DNA from: Ignavibacteria bacterium
Lineage (GTDB): Bacteria; Bacteroidota; Ignavibacteria; Kapaibacteriales; UBA4661
Reading direction: 5' to 3'
Length of the DNA: 64,000 bases
Assembly: GCA_013298775.1 (NCBI GenBank)
Contig: JAAFIV010000027.1
Coordinates: forward strand, 1 to 64,000
In this document: positions 35,765 through 43,471 of the stretch, in pieces
Position numbering within the stretch: the first letter of the stretch is position 1
Layout of the letters: the number at the start of each line of letters is the position of its first letter
Program-made: the position numbers and the translations under genes
Notes under the pieces: model-generated
Told to the model about the DNA's origin: nothing
The model's input: the letters and a program-made list of their open reading frames with translations, nothing else
Databases searched by the model: none

Positions 35765-35855
35765 TGTAGTTGTGATGAATAGTGAAAAATAAGGAGTATT
35801 TGAATTCAAGCATGTTTGAATTCAGCACAGAATCTTGCTCAATGAAGGAAACGCC

Positions 35856-36386
35856 TCACGCAATGTGTGAATTTTTGAGTTCCGCCATCGTAAAGAGCGA
35901 ATGGAGTTGCAAACCAGATTCCATCAGCTTTTCACGACCACCTTGTTCACGGTCAATCACGCAAAGAACGCCGACAATATCTGCACCTGCATTTTTCAAG
36001 TCTTGCGCACTCAAAATCACCTGACCGCCGCTTGTAATCACATCTTCAATAATCAATGTTTTTTTGCCATATACCTGCGCACCTTCCGAGCATTTACGCG
36101 TTCCGTAATCTTTCGCTTTTTTGCGCACAAACGCCGAGGGGAAGCCGCTTTCAAGCGATAAGGCTGTTACAATCGGAATACCACCCATTTCCAAGCCAGC
36201 AAGCACCTCTACGCCGCTTGGAATCAGGGCTTGAAGATGTTGCGCAATAGCTCGAAGCACGTCGGGGCGGCTCTCAAACAAGTATTTATCGAAGTATTCA
36301 TTGCTCGTCGCGCCAGAGCGAAGAATAAACGTTCCTGTCAGATGGGCGATGTCAAAAATAGCGCGGGCAAGGTCTGGTCTAGTCAT
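35856..36386 (-). CDS. pyrE: Orotate phosphoribosyltransferase
   Basis: 176 residues. The PRPP-binding motif reads TLIIEDVITSGGQ, preceded by LAGLEMGGIPIVTALS and FVRKKAKDYGT, all diagnostic of PyrE. It joins orotate to PRPP to give orotidine 5'-phosphate in pyrimidine synthesis. No other pyr genes adjoin. ATG 36386 gives the normal family N-terminus; the longer frame would add a spurious hydrophobic leader. Confidence 0.95.
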   Translation of the reverse strand: MTRPDLARAIFDIAHLTGTFILRSGATSNEYFDKYLFESRPDVLRAIAQHLQALIPSGVEVLAGLEMGGIPIVTALSLESGFPSAFVRKKAKDYGTRKCSEGAQVYGKKTLIIEDVITSGGQVILSAQDLKNAGADIVGVLCVIDREQGGREKLMESGLQLHSLFTMAELKNSHIA

Positions 36387-36408
36387 GGTAGGAAGAAGAA
36401 AATATTGA

Positions 36409-36468
36409 GCAAAGAAAATTAAGCAAAGAAAATTAAGCAAAGAAAATTAGGCAAAGAAAACTGAGCAA
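36409..36468. repeat. 14-bp tandem repeat upstream of pyrE
   Basis: The unit AGCAAAGAAAATTA occurs three times perfectly, then as a fourth degraded copy, directly upstream of the pyrE start. Such short arrays vary by slippage and could alter promoter spacing. Confidence 0.85.
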
Positions 36469-36494
36469 AAAAATAACAATAAAAAGAAACGAAA

Positions 36495-36532
36495 AAGCCC
36501 GCTTTGCCGCATAGAATCAAGCGAACGGGCTT
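36495..36532 (-). terminator. Terminator of the secreted hydrolase-like gene
   Basis: On the minus strand AAGCCCG and CGGGCTT close a stem, extended imperfectly inwards by GCTT/AAGC, followed by TTTTTCG. It lies just after the stop at 36546. Confidence 0.7.
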
Positions 36533-36545
36533 ATACAACTACACA

Positions 36546-37919
36546 TTATTGCTTCATATTTACACTAAACACATATTCGGTGAGAAGCTGCACAACATCG
36601 TTCAAAACGGGTGATTTATGCTTTTGCAATGGCATGAGTGCTGAATCAATGTTGTTATCTTTCAAGGTGAACGACATATTTCTCAAACTCACTCCTTGCA
36701 AAAGCGGATTTGTATCCGCGCAAGGAAAGACGGCTTCGGCAGGGATAGAATAGTCTCCCGTGCCATGCACAATCAGTCCTGGCACTTGCAATTTTGCAAA
36801 TTCCGTGAGCGGCTCGTATGCGTTCAATTCAAGCACATAACTCAAAATCGTTGGGCGGAACAGATTGTACGCCGTGCCGCTTGTTTTCTTGTCCAGCTCA
36901 AAGCGTTTCCCTGCCTCGACAAGCTGTGCAAGGGAATCAATGTACGTGGAAGTGGGCTTAGTAAAGGTCATATAGACTTTTTGGCGAATCATGGTCGTGT
37001 AGCGGCGCGAATCTGGTGCAAAGCCCACGTAACCATCAGCATTTACGCGGTTTGCGGCAATGACGCTTGCGAGTGCGGCTTCGCGCCCATAGTCCATTGG
37101 CAGTCCCGCGCCAAGAATGGTAATCGTAGAGAAGCGTTTATCCTTGCGGGCTTGCGTTGCCCAGCCGGCAATATCCGTGATTGTTTTTTCAAAACTCAGC
37201 GAGGATTCGCCACCTTTCAAGGCAAGAAAACTTTTTGCAATTCCTCGCGTATCGTAACGAAGCGAGGCGATACCTTGCTTGGCAAGTGCGTGCGCCAGAT
37301 ATTTAAGGTGCATGCTGGAATCTTGGTTATTATGCGAAAAACCATCGCGATTGACCACCGTATTCGTATTCACCAGCACGATAAACGGCACGCTTGCTGT
37401 TGTGGAGGCGTTTGCGGGAATGCAATACGTTCCTCTCAGCGTTCCTGTTGTTGTTTCCAGTGCTATATCTTCTTCTTTGAAGGTTACAAGGCTCTTCGGA
37501 CGAGCGGTCGCGCTCGTGGGAAGGCGTGTAGCGGCTTGAAAGGTTGGTGTGGTTGTCAAAATAGGTTTACCACTACCCGTGCTAACGGGAGTTTGCGGTG
37601 TGGCTTGTGGCGACGCGCTCTGTGCGGGTGTTAGCTGCGTGGGAGCTGGTTGCGCGGATGCGGGCGGTGGTGTTGTGTTGGGCGCAGTAGTGTTGGGCGC
37701 AGTAGTGTTGGGCGCAGTAGTGCTGGGCGCGGTAGTGCTGGAAGGCGCAGTATTACTTGTTTTACCCTTTTCCTTTGGTTGTTGTTTTTTAGATGTTCCT
37801 TTGCTAGATGGTGTCGTTTGTGCAAACGATATTCCTACGAGCAAAGCAAGCAATAATGCGGTTATTGGGGCAATGGAGCCAGTTGAAGGTCGCGAGCTGA
37901 ATGATTGTTTGAATACCAT
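36546..37919 (-). CDS. Secreted alpha/beta-hydrolase-like protein, nucleophile missing
   Basis: 457 residues. A signal peptide (ITALLLALLVGISFAQ) precedes a Thr/Pro/Ala-rich linker of about 100 residues that includes tandem NTTAP units. From about residue 145 it looks like an alpha/beta hydrolase (GTLRGTYCIP, PFIVLVNTN, ASLRYDTRG, VPGLIVHGTGDYSIP). The strand that should carry the G-x-S-x-G nucleophile elbow reads ITILGAGLPMDYGREA, with no serine, so it may be a non-catalytic relative or use another residue. Likely periplasmic or surface-exposed. Confidence 0.65.
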   Translation of the reverse strand: MVFKQSFSSRPSTGSIAPITALLLALLVGISFAQTTPSSKGTSKKQQPKEKGKTSNTAPSSTTAPSTTAPNTTAPNTTAPNTTPPPASAQPAPTQLTPAQSASPQATPQTPVSTGSGKPILTTTPTFQAATRLPTSATARPKSLVTFKEEDIALETTTGTLRGTYCIPANASTTASVPFIVLVNTNTVVNRDGFSHNNQDSSMHLKYLAHALAKQGIASLRYDTRGIAKSFLALKGGESSLSFEKTITDIAGWATQARKDKRFSTITILGAGLPMDYGREAALASVIAANRVNADGYVGFAPDSRRYTTMIRQKVYMTFTKPTSTYIDSLAQLVEAGKRFELDKKTSGTAYNLFRPTILSYVLELNAYEPLTEFAKLQVPGLIVHGTGDYSIPAEAVFPCADTNPLLQGVSLRNMSFTLKDNNIDSALMPLQKHKSPVLNDVVQLLTEYVFSVNMKQ

Positions 37920-37996
37920 AATTCGTGAATGAAAAGTATGATAAAAGTTGAGTCAAAGGTTAGGTGGATTGTAACGCGGAAGCGTTGAAAAGAGAC

Positions 37997-38070
37997 ATTT
38001 CTAGCGATATTCGTCTAGCGATATTCGTCTAGCGATATTCGTCTAGCAATATTCGTCTAGCAATATTCGT
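37997..38070. repeat. 14-bp tandem repeat, five copies
   Basis: TCTAGCGATATTCG is repeated, three copies with GCGA and two with GCAA, between the pnuC stop and the start of the secreted hydrolase-like gene. It is unrelated in sequence to the array at 36409 but has the same period. Not CRISPR: there are no spacers. Confidence 0.9.
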
Positions 38071-38114
38071 AAGGCAAACTCCACAAGTGAAACTACATAA
38101 TTTTGGTACATTTT

Positions 38115-38708
38115 TTACACCGCCATTTCCTTCGTCCATTCGCGCCAGCCAAGTATTGCCATTCCGCAAAACACAAGGTATAATGCCGCAGTCAGCCATA
38201 ATTGCCGAGAAACAAACAGCCCAACATAGAAAATATCGGCAGCGAGCCACACAAGCCAGCTTTCGCGGTACTTTTGTGCTTGCATCCAGAGCGCGACAAT
38301 GCTTGTGGCGGTGAGAGCGGAATCCATTTCGGGCGCGACGGAATTGGTGAAACGTTTCAGAAAAAGCATCAGCGAAATGGCGAGAATTGCACCACAAATA
38401 ATGCTTGTCAGCAAGTATTCTTGCGGTATGCGCGTGATTGGACGCAGTGCGGTTGTTGCGAGATTATTTCCACTACCAGCATGTACGCGCCCTGCATGCC
38501 ATTTGTACCAACCGTAGCAATTCATCACAACAAAAACCAGTTGCAATACCATGTCCGCATACAAACGCTCATTCCAAAAAACAACGACGTACAACGCAAC
38601 GCTCAGTATGCCCCAAAACCAGCACCAAACCTTATTGCGCACCGTCAGCCACACGCTCACAAGCCCTGTGAGCGAGCCGAGTGCTTCCGTCCATGTGATT
38701 TGGAGCAT
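38115..38708 (-). CDS. pnuC: PnuC-family nicotinamide riboside transporter
   Basis: 197 residues, all membrane. LGSLTGLVSVWLTVRNKVWCW, then LYVVVFWNERLYADMVLQ, YGWYKWHAG and the late ADIFYVGLFVSRQLWLTA carry the Trp/Asn/Tyr-rich signatures of PnuC, which takes up nicotinamide riboside by facilitated diffusion for NAD synthesis. Seven to eight hydrophobic segments are visible. Neighbouring cobT works on a related pyridine compound (nicotinate mononucleotide), but the two genes are divergent with a repeat between them. Confidence 0.9.
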   Translation of the reverse strand: MLQITWTEALGSLTGLVSVWLTVRNKVWCWFWGILSVALYVVVFWNERLYADMVLQLVFVVMNCYGWYKWHAGRVHAGSGNNLATTALRPITRIPQEYLLTSIICGAILAISLMLFLKRFTNSVAPEMDSALTATSIVALWMQAQKYRESWLVWLAADIFYVGLFVSRQLWLTAALYLVFCGMAILGWREWTKEMAV

Positions 38709-38850
38709 GATGTGAGGAGTTTTGTTTAATGTGTTGCATTAAAAATACGAACGAAAAAGTTTTCAAATGTACGATAAATTCATGGAAAAATCTTGGAAAA
38801 GTTCGCGTTTCCCCGTATCATAAAGGCTGTTCAAAATGTTTTAACTGAAT

Positions 38851-39014
38851 TTAACCTTTGTACACGACAAAACTTCTTCAGCAGTGGCACAGACATTCTT
38901 GTCTGTGAGTGTTGGTGAGGGATTCAGGTGAGAAACACAGACAGGAATGTCTGTGCTACTGAAGCCTGATTCTACGAGCTTTTCAGAGGTTTTGTCATGT
39001 ACAAAGGAATTTAA
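38851..39014. repeat. Palindromic repeat family A, copy 3, with long outer arms
   Basis: Core arms TGGCACAGACATTCTTGTCTGTG (38885-38907) and CACAGACAGGAATGTCTGTG (38936-38955) are inverted. Around them lie locus-specific arms: TTAACCTTTGTACACGACAAAAC at 38851-38873 and its near-complement at 38989-39014. The element fills most of the 38709-39048 gap and ends 35 bp before the cobT start. Confidence 0.9.
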
Positions 39015-39048
39015 CACCTTCCACATTTTTTGTACAAGTTCTTTCATC

Positions 39049-40116
39049 ATGTCAGAAATCCTTTTTTGCACCGTTCCTCCGCTTTCTCGCGCGATGGATA
39101 CTGAAATTCACGCCGCGATTGACCAAAAAACAAAGCCGCTTGGCGCACTCGGTACATTAGAAACACTCGCCTTGCAGATAGCACGTATTCAACAAACAAT
39201 CACGCCCAAGCTCTCAAAGCCCCATATTTGCGTCTTTGCAGCCGACCATGGGCTTGCACGCGAGGGCGTGAGCGCGTACCCAAGCGATGTAACAGCACAA
39301 ATGGTTATCAATTTTTTGAATGGCGGTGCGGGAATTAACGTCTTTGCAGCGCAGCACGGAATCGCGCTTACGGTCGTAGATGCGGGTGTGAATGCGGAGT
39401 TTGGGACGCGGCACAATGCTAATTTTATCAATGCGAAAATCCAACGCGGTTCGCGCAATATGCTTCAGGAAACCGCTATGACGGCAGAGGATTGTGCGCT
39501 CGCCGTGCAACGCGGACGAGAGATTGTACGCGGCATTCACGCCGAAGGCTGCAGTGTGATTGGCTTCGGGGAAATGGGCATTGGCAATACGAGCGCGGCA
39601 GCACTGATTATGCACCACATCACGCAGATACCGCTTGAGGACTGCGTTGGCAAGGGAACGGGTTTAACAGAGGAGCAGATGCAGCATAAACTCGCCATTC
39701 TCCGAAAGGTCGTGGAGCGTCATAGAATCAAGGCTGATGAGCATTTTTCACCAATGACCATTCTCCAAACATTCGGCGGATTTGAAATTGCGATGATGTG
39801 CGGAGCAATGCTGGAAGCCGCACATTTGCAGATGATTGTGCTAGTGGATGGCTTCATTGCAAGCTCCGCACTGCTTATTGCCCATGCTGCCTGCCCGCAA
39901 ATACTGGAATATTGCATTTTCTCGCATGAATCCGATGAACAAGGACACAAAAAAATGCTCGCGTATCTCGGCGCAACACCGCTTCTGCGCTTGGGTTTGC
40001 GGCTTGGTGAGGGAACAGGATGTGCGCTCGCGTACCCGCTTGTGGCTTCGGCAGGAGCGTTTCTGAATTCTATGGCAACGTTTAGCTCTGCGGGCGTAAG
40101 CACGAAGGTTGAGTGA
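39049..40116 (+). CDS. cobT: Nicotinate-nucleotide-dimethylbenzimidazole phosphoribosyltransferase
   Basis: 355 residues, the family length. DQKTKPLGALGTLE is the substrate-binding start, FAADHGLAREGVSAYPSDVT and GGAGINVFA follow, and GFGEMGIGNTSAAA with EGTGCALAYPLVASAGAFL completes the signature. It makes alpha-ribazole phosphate for the lower ligand of cobalamin. No other cobalamin genes are in the window and I see no cobalamin riboswitch in front. ATG 39049 fits the family; the frame upstream is palindromic repeat DNA. Confidence 0.95.
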   Translation: MSEILFCTVPPLSRAMDTEIHAAIDQKTKPLGALGTLETLALQIARIQQTITPKLSKPHICVFAADHGLAREGVSAYPSDVTAQMVINFLNGGAGINVFAAQHGIALTVVDAGVNAEFGTRHNANFINAKIQRGSRNMLQETAMTAEDCALAVQRGREIVRGIHAEGCSVIGFGEMGIGNTSAAALIMHHITQIPLEDCVGKGTGLTEEQMQHKLAILRKVVERHRIKADEHFSPMTILQTFGGFEIAMMCGAMLEAAHLQMIVLVDGFIASSALLIAHAACPQILEYCIFSHESDEQGHKKMLAYLGATPLLRLGLRLGEGTGCALAYPLVASAGAFLNSMATFSSAGVSTKVE

Positions 40117-40137
40117 AATTATTATCGCAAAAAGCAC

Positions 40138-40182
40138 AAAGCCTTGTCGCAAGCGGTGTTGAACGCTGTACGACAAGGCTTT
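40138..40182 (+). terminator. Terminator of cobT
   Basis: AAAGCCTTGTCG (40138-40149) and CGACAAGGCTTT (40171-40182) form a perfect 12-bp stem; AGCG and CGCT in the loop can extend it. The following T-run is interrupted (TTTGTTGTTGG). Confidence 0.75.
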
Positions 40183-40197
40183 GTTGTTGGAATCCTT

Positions 40198-40290
40198 ATG
40201 GCTTCGGTAGCACAGACACTCTTGTCTGTGCCTCTGTACGCCGCATAAAAACTCGCAGACAAGAGTGTTTGCGCTACCACCGACAAAAAT
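40198..40290. repeat. Palindromic repeat family A, copy 4
   Basis: CGGTAGCACAGACACTCTTG continuing TCTGTG, and GCAGACAAGAGTGTTTGCGC followed by TACCACCG, are inverted around a 25-bp spacer, between the convergent cobT and isocitrate dehydrogenase genes. Confidence 0.88.
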
Positions 40291-40313
40291 TAGCGGCGAT
40301 ACGCTGGCAGTCT

Positions 40314-41765
40314 TTAGTTGCCCTGCACCGCAGAATACCCTTTTTCGCCGTCGAAGCTGCACAGATTCTCGGTTTTAATGACATCGAAACCAGCAGCGAC
40401 GAGGTTTTGCAAAAGCTGTACGATTTGGTCATGCTGAATCACCGCGCCATCAGCCGTGTAGCGGCAACGCCAGTGGTCCACGCAGAAGGTTTCGGGCATT
40501 CCATTCGGGAATACTTTCACGCCACGATTGCTGATAACGTCCAATTTGAGCGAACCAGCCGCAATACCGCTCAGTTGCTTGCCCAAATCATTCGGTGTAC
40601 CGCCTGTCCATTCCAAAAACATATCCACGCCCAAGAGTTCTTTTTTCGGACGTGCGACAACCGATGCAACCGTATGAATATGCGCCAATGCCTTCGCATT
40701 GCTGTAATCCACTTTCTTGAGTTTTTCTGGTGATTTACCAAGATTTTTAATCACCGCATCAGCAAATTCTTTCGTACCAACTTTGGTTTTGCTTGTGCCT
40801 TCTTGGAAAATATCGTAGGTGTGTGTACCTTCTTCAAGCGTTGTGAGCCAAGCGTTGTGAACCCGCGCCGCTACGTCGCTTTGACCGATGTGGTTCAACA
40901 TCATCACGCTGCCCAAGAGCAACCCCGACGGATTAGCAAGGTTTTGTCCTGCACGGCGTGGCGCAGAGCCGTGAATTGCCTCGAACATTGCGCATTTATC
41001 ACCAATGTTCGACGAGCCTGCAAGCCCGACCGAACCTGCGATTTGCGCCGCTACGTCCGACAAAATATCGCCGTACAAATTCGGCATAACAATCACATCG
41101 AACACATCTGGCGTATCGGCGAGTTTTGCCGCACCAATATCCACAATCCACATTTCCTTTTCGATGTCTGCATACTGAGCTTCTGCGCCAATTTCATCGA
41201 AAATTTTATGGAAAATACCGTCGGTTAATTTCATGATATTGTCTTTAACAAAGCAGGTTACTTTCTTGCGACTATTTGCTTTGGCGTACTCAAACGCATA
41301 GCGCACAATTTTCTCCGTTCCCGGGCGCGTGATGAGCTTCAAACACTGATAAACATCAGCCGTTTGGCGGTGTTCGATGCCCGCGTACAAATCTTCTTCA
41401 TTCTCGCGGACAATCACCACATCCATTGTCGGATGCTTCGTTCTCACGTAGGGCGCGTAGGCAACGCAGGGGCGCACATTTGCGTACAAGCCAAGCACTT
41501 TGCGCGTGGTAACGTTCAAACTCTTGAAACCACCGCCCTGCGGCGTAGTAATGGGAGCTTTCAAAAAGACTTTCGTGCGCGTGAGCGATTCCCACGATTC
41601 TGGCGCGATACCAGCCGCATTGCCGCTTAAATAGACCTTTTCGCCAATGTCAATCGTCTCAATCGCAAGCTCCGCGCCTGCTTCGGTGATGATGCGCAAT
41701 GTTGCGTCCATAATTTCGGGACCGATACCGTCGCCATGCGCAACCGTGATGGGAACTTTAGGCAT
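40314..41765 (-). CDS. icd: NADP-type isocitrate dehydrogenase, long form
   Basis: 483 residues. ITVAHGDGIGPEIMDATLRI opens the isopropylmalate/isocitrate dehydrogenase fold. VRENEEDLYAGIEHRQT, the phosphate/isocitrate site, and MPNLYGDILSDVAAQIAGSVG, the metal- and NADP-site region (in part), follow. It oxidises isocitrate to 2-oxoglutarate in the TCA cycle. The C-terminal extension of about 140 residues (from ARPKKELLGVDMFLEW) is typical of the long form seen in Thermus and Rickettsia rather than E. coli. A good ribosome-binding site (AAGGAG) precedes ATG 41765. Confidence 0.95.
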   Translation of the reverse strand: MPKVPITVAHGDGIGPEIMDATLRIITEAGAELAIETIDIGEKVYLSGNAAGIAPESWESLTRTKVFLKAPITTPQGGGFKSLNVTTRKVLGLYANVRPCVAYAPYVRTKHPTMDVVIVRENEEDLYAGIEHRQTADVYQCLKLITRPGTEKIVRYAFEYAKANSRKKVTCFVKDNIMKLTDGIFHKIFDEIGAEAQYADIEKEMWIVDIGAAKLADTPDVFDVIVMPNLYGDILSDVAAQIAGSVGLAGSSNIGDKCAMFEAIHGSAPRRAGQNLANPSGLLLGSVMMLNHIGQSDVAARVHNAWLTTLEEGTHTYDIFQEGTSKTKVGTKEFADAVIKNLGKSPEKLKKVDYSNAKALAHIHTVASVVARPKKELLGVDMFLEWTGGTPNDLGKQLSGIAAGSLKLDVISNRGVKVFPNGMPETFCVDHWRCRYTADGAVIQHDQIVQLLQNLVAAGFDVIKTENLCSFDGEKGYSAVQGN

Positions 41766-41993
41766 TGTAACTCCTTCAAAAAAGTGAAAAAAACATGATA
41801 AAAATGTACGGAAACTGATTCAGAGCGATACACAAACTTCTGCTTCCTAGCACGATTGAGGGGGGAAATTATTGTAAAAGCGCGGCGGAAATAATTCCGA
41901 ATAAAGTTGTTGCTCAAAAGCCCAGTAAATGCTAGATTCCGCGTCGAAGTATTTTTGATGGTAACATTTATAGACGTAGTGATTTTAGCGTCT

Positions 41994-42057
41994 CGTGGCG
42001 CAGACAAGAGTGTCCGCGCCACCTCATCACAGGTAGCTCAGACACTCTTGTCTGAGC
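41994..42057. repeat. Palindromic repeat family A, copy 5
   Basis: GTGGCGCAGACAAGAGTGTC and CAGACACTCTTGTCTGAGC are inverted around CACAGGTAGCT, inside the first unit of the tandem duplication. Confidence 0.88.
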
Positions 42058-42078
42058 AAAAACCAACAGGAGGAATAC

Positions 42079-42108
42079 ATGAGCAATTTTGATGGTAACA
42101 TTTATTAG
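42079..42108 (+). other. Nine-codon leader reading frame made by the duplication
   Basis: The first duplicated unit carries AGGAGGAATAC followed by ATG, and the frame reads MSNFDGNIY then TAG. Its ribosome-binding site is as good as that of the real gene at 42214. Translation of this mini-frame could influence the downstream gene or be neutral. Confidence 0.6.
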
Positions 42109-42128
42109 ACGTAGTGATTTTAGCGTCT

Positions 42129-42193
42129 CGTGGCGCAGACAAGAGTGTCTGCGCTACCTCATCACAGGTAGCTTAGACACTCTTGTCTGAGCA
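42129..42193. repeat. Palindromic repeat family A, copy 6
   Basis: The second-unit version: GTGGCGCAGACAAGAGTGTC and TAGACACTCTTGTCTGAGC, ending about 20 bp upstream of the acyltransferase start, directly before its ribosome-binding site. Confidence 0.88.
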
Positions 42194-42213
42194 AAAACCA
42201 ATAGGAGGAATAC

Positions 42214-43470
42214 ATGAGCAATGATGCACAACAAAGCCCACAAGCCGCGAAACAACGCCTCACCTTCATTGATATTTTGCGAGGAATTGCCTGCGTGTGG
42301 ATGATTGAAACCCACGTGGTGAACGCTTGTTTGAACTGGGAACACCGCTCTGGCTGGATTTTCAACGTGCTGAACACAACCAACGGCTACGTTTCGGTAA
42401 CGTTTATTTTTTGCGCGGGTGCGGGTTTTTGGCTCGCGGCATCGCGCAAGGCTCAGGAATACAAGGCATTCGCGCCGTCCTTCTGGCAATACGTCCGCCG
42501 TTTGGGATTTATTTTTCTGATAGCGTACTGGCTGCATATTCCAGAAATTTCGCTGCGCAAATACGTTTTGGCAAATGCAGCGCGGCAAAATATTTTGTTC
42601 ATTTGCGATGTGCTTCATGCCATTGCGCTGGCTTCTTTCCTTGCTTTGGTGTGTTTACTGCTTGTTCCAACTTTGAAACAACTGCGTTGGGTGTTTGTCG
42701 GCTTGGCGATACTCTTCGTCTATGGTGCGCCTTTCGTCTGGCAGTTGGAGCCTGATACGTTTTTGCCGCGTGTGTTGGGTTCGTACATTTCGCGTCCGCC
42801 GGCAGCCGCATTTCCCTTGTTTCCTTGGTGCGGATATTTTTTCATCGGCGCGTCACTGACCGCATTTTTCCTTGATTCTCCCGACCGAAAACGCTTTGCA
42901 AAAATTGCTGCCGGCATCAGTTTTGTGATTCCCTTCGTCGTGATGATGGGCGTATTTACGGGCTGGAATCAATGGTTTGTGTACGGCTGGAATGAAAATT
43001 GGTTTTTGTGTTCGCCCGGCAATGTAGCGTTTCGCGTGAGCGGTTCGATTCTCCTTTTTTCGATGCTCTACTTGGTGCAAGACCGCTTCGCGGCGTGGAC
43101 AATCTTCCCCACTTCCCGCCACGCACAAAAGCCCGCACACTGGCTTCAACTCATGGGACAAGAATCGCTCTTCGTCTATGTTTTCCACTTAATGATTGTT
43201 TACGGCTCGCCCGCAAACCTAGGTCTCTCCTACTTTGTGAGCGGCGTGTTGTACCCCTTTGGCGTGTTTTTGGTAACGAGCGCAGTGCTGCTGGCGGTGT
43301 ACGTGGCAATGTCGCAATGGCACGACGTAAAGGTCGTTTCGCCCGAAAAACCCAAACGCCTTATTCTCGTTTTTGGCATTTTATTCGCAACAGTTTTTCT
43401 CACCGTAACGCCCGAATTTGCTGACATGGCAGAGCTTTGGGCAGCGAAAGTTTTTCATGCTACGCGGTAA
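42214..43470 (+). CDS. Membrane acyltransferase, HGSNAT/YeiB-like
   Basis: 418 residues with about ten hydrophobic segments. RLTFIDILRGIACVWMIETH near the N-terminus is the signature of the heparan-alpha-glucosaminide N-acetyltransferase catalytic domain (DUF1624-like). GYFFIGASLTAFFLD and MGQESLFVYVFHLMIVYGS later match the same membrane-acyltransferase superfamily. It likely moves an acyl group across the membrane onto an envelope glycan; the substrate is unknown. A strong ribosome-binding site (AGGAGGAA) is seven bases upstream. A BNR-repeat protein gene follows two bases after the stop. Confidence 0.8.
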   Translation: MSNDAQQSPQAAKQRLTFIDILRGIACVWMIETHVVNACLNWEHRSGWIFNVLNTTNGYVSVTFIFCAGAGFWLAASRKAQEYKAFAPSFWQYVRRLGFIFLIAYWLHIPEISLRKYVLANAARQNILFICDVLHAIALASFLALVCLLLVPTLKQLRWVFVGLAILFVYGAPFVWQLEPDTFLPRVLGSYISRPPAAAFPLFPWCGYFFIGASLTAFFLDSPDRKRFAKIAAGISFVIPFVVMMGVFTGWNQWFVYGWNENWFLCSPGNVAFRVSGSILLFSMLYLVQDRFAAWTIFPTSRHAQKPAHWLQLMGQESLFVYVFHLMIVYGSPANLGLSYFVSGVLYPFGVFLVTSAVLLAVYVAMSQWHDVKVVSPEKPKRLILVFGILFATVFLTVTPEFADMAELWAAKVFHATR

Positions 43471-43471
43471 T

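Larger units (their letters stand above)
41953..42220. repeat. 134-bp tandem duplication ending in the next gene's start
   Basis: The unit beginning TTTTGATGGTAACATTTA is present twice in direct order, at 41953-42086 and from 42087. Each unit contains a family A palindrome, the ribosome-binding site AGGAGGAA and ATGAGCAA. The second unit's ATG is the start of the acyltransferase gene. The copies differ by about six bases. The rest of 41766-41952 shows nothing identifiable. Confidence 0.93.

Noticed and set aside
37997-38070. Possible CRISPR array from regularly repeated 14-mers
   Set aside because: The units abut with no spacers and there are no cas genes.
38709-39048. Cobalamin riboswitch in front of cobT
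   Set aside because: The leader consists of a family A palindrome; I could not find the conserved B12-box type segment.
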